A program made the translations under genes and the position numbers. Of a stretch of 5,235 nt of DNA, positions 3,770 through 5,235 are shown piece by piece. The notes below the pieces were generated by a model. The model searched no databases. It was not told where the DNA came from and was given only the letters and a program-made list of their open reading frames with translations. Within the stretch, counting starts at the first letter, position 1. The number at the start of each line of letters is the position of its first letter. Where the stretch lies: positions 1-5,235 of the forward strand of contig JAEWGK010000053.1 in the NCBI GenBank assembly GCA_023388385.1, in the 5' to 3' direction. This DNA is from Actinomycetes bacterium. Lineage in GTDB: Bacteria > Actinomycetota > Actinomycetes > Mycobacteriales > Mycobacteriaceae.

Positions 3770-4882
3770 ATGTCCGACCCGCGCATCTCCCCAGATATGC
3801 CCGCCGCGGAGGTGCCCGCCGCCGTCGAACGGGTGCTGGAGACGTGGTTCGACGATCACGCGGACGACGTCGCCAGCATCGGCGAGCACTTCACCGGCAG
3901 CATCGCCGCCCTGCGCGACTTCACGCTGCTGGGCGGCAAGCGGGTGCGCCCCGCCTTCGCCTGGGCCGGCTGGCTCGCCGCCGGCGGCGCGGAGGGCCGC
4001 CACACCCCCGCCGAGGACCCGGCGGCGGTGCTGCGCGCCGTGTCCGCCCTGGAGTTCATCCAGGCCTGCGCGCTGGTGCACGACGACATCGTGGACGCCT
4101 CCGACACCCGGCGCGGCAACCCGACCGTGCATCGCCGCTTCGAGGCGATGCACCGGGAGCACGGCTGGCGCGGCGACGCGGCGCGCTTCGGCGAGTCCAT
4201 CGCCATCCTCGTCGGCGACGTCGCCCTGACGTGGGCGGACGACATGCTGAACCTCTCCGGCATCTCCGACCCGGCTCTCGATCGGGCGCGGGGGCCGTGG
4301 TGGCGGATGCGACTCGAGGTCCTCGGCGGCCAGCTGCTGGACATCACGGCGGAGGCCGCCGGTGACGGACGCGTGGAGACCGCCGAGCGCATCAACGCGT
4401 TCAAGACCGCGGCCTACACCATCGAGCGGCCGCTGCACATCGGCGCGGCCATCGCGGGCGCCCCGGACGAGACGATCGCCGGCCTGCGTCGCTTCGGCCG
4501 GGACATCGGCGTGGCGTTCCAGCTGCGCGACGACCAGCTGGGCATGTTCGGCGACCCATCCGTGACCGGCAAGCCCATCGGCGACGACCTGCGGGAGGGC
4601 AAGCGCACCGTGCTCGCCGCCACTGCCATCGCGCGCCTGCGGGAGACCGCGCCGGGCGACGCGGTGCGCCTGGACCACGCCCTCGGCCGCGTCACGGACC
4701 CGGCGGAGATCCGGGAGCTCTCCGAGCTCATCCGCTCCACCGGCGCCGTCGACGAAATGGAGGAGCGCATCGTGGAGCTCACCGACCGCGGCCTGGCGGA
4801 GCTCGACGACCTGGACATTGTCTCCGAGCACCGGGAGCGGCTCCGCGACATGGGCCGGCGCGCCACCCAGAGGCTGCAGTGA
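3770..4882 (+). CDS. idsA: Polyprenyl diphosphate synthase, probably geranylgeranyl diphosphate synthase
   Basis: A 370-residue all-helical trans-prenyltransferase that condenses isopentenyl diphosphate with allylic diphosphates. Visible motifs are GGKRVRP (55-61, IPP binding), the first Asp-rich motif DDIVD (105-109, Mg2+ binding), GNPTVHRR (116-123), and the second Asp-rich motif in FQLRDDQLGMFGD (250-262), followed by TGKPIGDDLREGKRT (266-280). The second motif is DDQLG, not DDxxD, as is usual in actinobacterial IdsA proteins. Small residues Ala101 and Cys100, four and five places before the first motif, leave room for a C20 or longer product; C20 (GGPP) is the best guess, and C15 cannot be excluded. 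The place next to metF matches idsA2 (Rv2173) of M. tuberculosis. The overlapping downstream desaturase gene suggests the product enters carotenoid synthesis, though quinone and decaprenyl phosphate pathways also draw on it. Confidence 0.92.
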   Translation: MSDPRISPDMPAAEVPAAVERVLETWFDDHADDVASIGEHFTGSIAALRDFTLLGGKRVRPAFAWAGWLAAGGAEGRHTPAEDPAAVLRAVSALEFIQACALVHDDIVDASDTRRGNPTVHRRFEAMHREHGWRGDAARFGESIAILVGDVALTWADDMLNLSGISDPALDRARGPWWRMRLEVLGGQLLDITAEAAGDGRVETAERINAFKTAAYTIERPLHIGAAIAGAPDETIAGLRRFGRDIGVAFQLRDDQLGMFGDPSVTGKPIGDDLREGKRTVLAATAIARLRETAPGDAVRLDHALGRVTDPAEIRELSELIRSTGAVDEMEERIVELTDRGLAELDDLDIVSEHRERLRDMGRRATQRLQ

Positions 4883-5235
4883 CGCCCGCACGGCCGGCCG
4901 GCTCCCCGCTGCCCCGCCGCATGGCGCCGGAGGCGGACCACGTCGCCGTGATCGGCGCGGGGCTGGCGGGGCTGACGGCGGCGCTGCACCTCCTCGGCAG
5001 AGGCATCCGCGTCACCGTGCTGGAGCGGGAGGATCACGTCGGCGGACGCTGCGCCACCGAGGACGTCGAGGTCCCCGGCGCGGGCACGTCGGTGCGCTGC
5101 GACACGGGCGCGACGGTGCTCACGCTGCCCTGGCTGGCGGACGACGCACTGGCGGCTGTCGAGCTGACCGCCGCGGACGTCGACCCCATGTGGCGGGTGG
5201 AGCGCGTCGCCCCCTCCTACCACGCGATGTTCGCC
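4879..5235 (+). CDS. Phytoene desaturase (CrtI) family FAD oxidoreductase, N-terminal part
   Basis: The first 119 residues of a flavin amine-oxidase-like protein that runs off the right edge. The FAD dinucleotide-binding motif VAVIGAGLAGLTAALHLL (22-39) is followed by the ribose-binding Glu in VTVLER (45-50) and by VGGRCAT (54-60). DTGATVLTLPWL (75-86) closely resembles the DTGPTVLTMP element of CrtI-type carotenoid desaturases, which oxidise phytoene stepwise to lycopene or related polyenes at the membrane. The start is taken as GTG 4879, whose GTGA overlaps the idsA stop codon and which has AGAGG five bases upstream; the in-frame ATG at 4921 has no ribosome binding site but is closer to the conserved start of the domain. 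The 4-bp overlap implies coupled translation with idsA. The C-terminal substrate region is missing, so other CrtI-family reactions remain possible. Confidence 0.85.
   Translation, partial: MTPARPAGSPLPRRMAPEADHVAVIGAGLAGLTAALHLLGRGIRVTVLEREDHVGGRCATEDVEVPGAGTSVRCDTGATVLTLPWLADDALAAVELTAADVDPMWRVERVAPSYHAMFA

Noticed and set aside
3626..4891. 421-codon minus-strand open frame opposite idsA
   Set aside because: It is a shadow frame: the plus-strand frame carries every prenyltransferase motif, and the antisense product shows no recognisable domain.

Overview
The window is very GC-rich actinobacterial DNA, and its gene order points to the order Mycobacteriales (Corynebacterium, Dietzia, Gordonia, Mycobacterium and relatives). 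It runs mraZ (first codons only) - DUF3040 membrane protein - SAV_6107-type HEPN protein on the minus strand, a divergent GNAT acetyltransferase on the plus strand, metF on the minus strand, then idsA and the beginning of a CrtI-like phytoene desaturase on the plus strand. From memory, M. tuberculosis has a similar order around Rv2166c-Rv2174 (mraZ, DUF3040, GNAT, lppM, metF, idsA2, mptA). Two differences stand out: no lppM-like gene lies between the acetyltransferase and metF, and the gene after idsA is a carotenoid-type desaturase instead of the mannosyltransferase mptA. The genus cannot be fixed from this window.

Layout: 1-18 holds the first six codons of mraZ, the usual head of the division and cell wall (dcw) cluster, which would continue off the left edge. 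19-659 is a long non-coding stretch with the mraZ leader, a promoter overlapped by three 10-bp-spaced GTGGG boxes, a second inverted array of GTGGGG boxes that is also a strong G-quadruplex motif, and two hairpins behind the DUF3040 gene. 660-1091 is the DUF3040 gene and 1317-1739 the HEPN gene. 1740-1922 is a divergent control region with an SOS-box-like inverted repeat, short tandem repeats and a palindrome that ends on the acetyltransferase start codon. 1923-2579 is the acetyltransferase. It converges on metF (2627-3619) across a 47-bp gap filled by hairpins. 3620-3769 is the divergent metF/idsA promoter region, with two overlapping -10 elements on opposite strands. idsA (3770-4882) overlaps the next gene by 4 bp.

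How the genes work together: idsA and the crtI-like gene form a translationally linked unit, one making C20 prenyl diphosphate and the other probably desaturating the phytoene made from it, so carotenoid synthesis is the likely theme at the right edge. metF supplies methyltetrahydrofolate for methionine synthesis. MraZ boxes point to autoregulation of the dcw cluster. The DUF3040, HEPN and GNAT genes are conserved neighbours without an established joint role. Nothing here is clearly a new multi-gene system; the unusual content is in the non-coding DNA.
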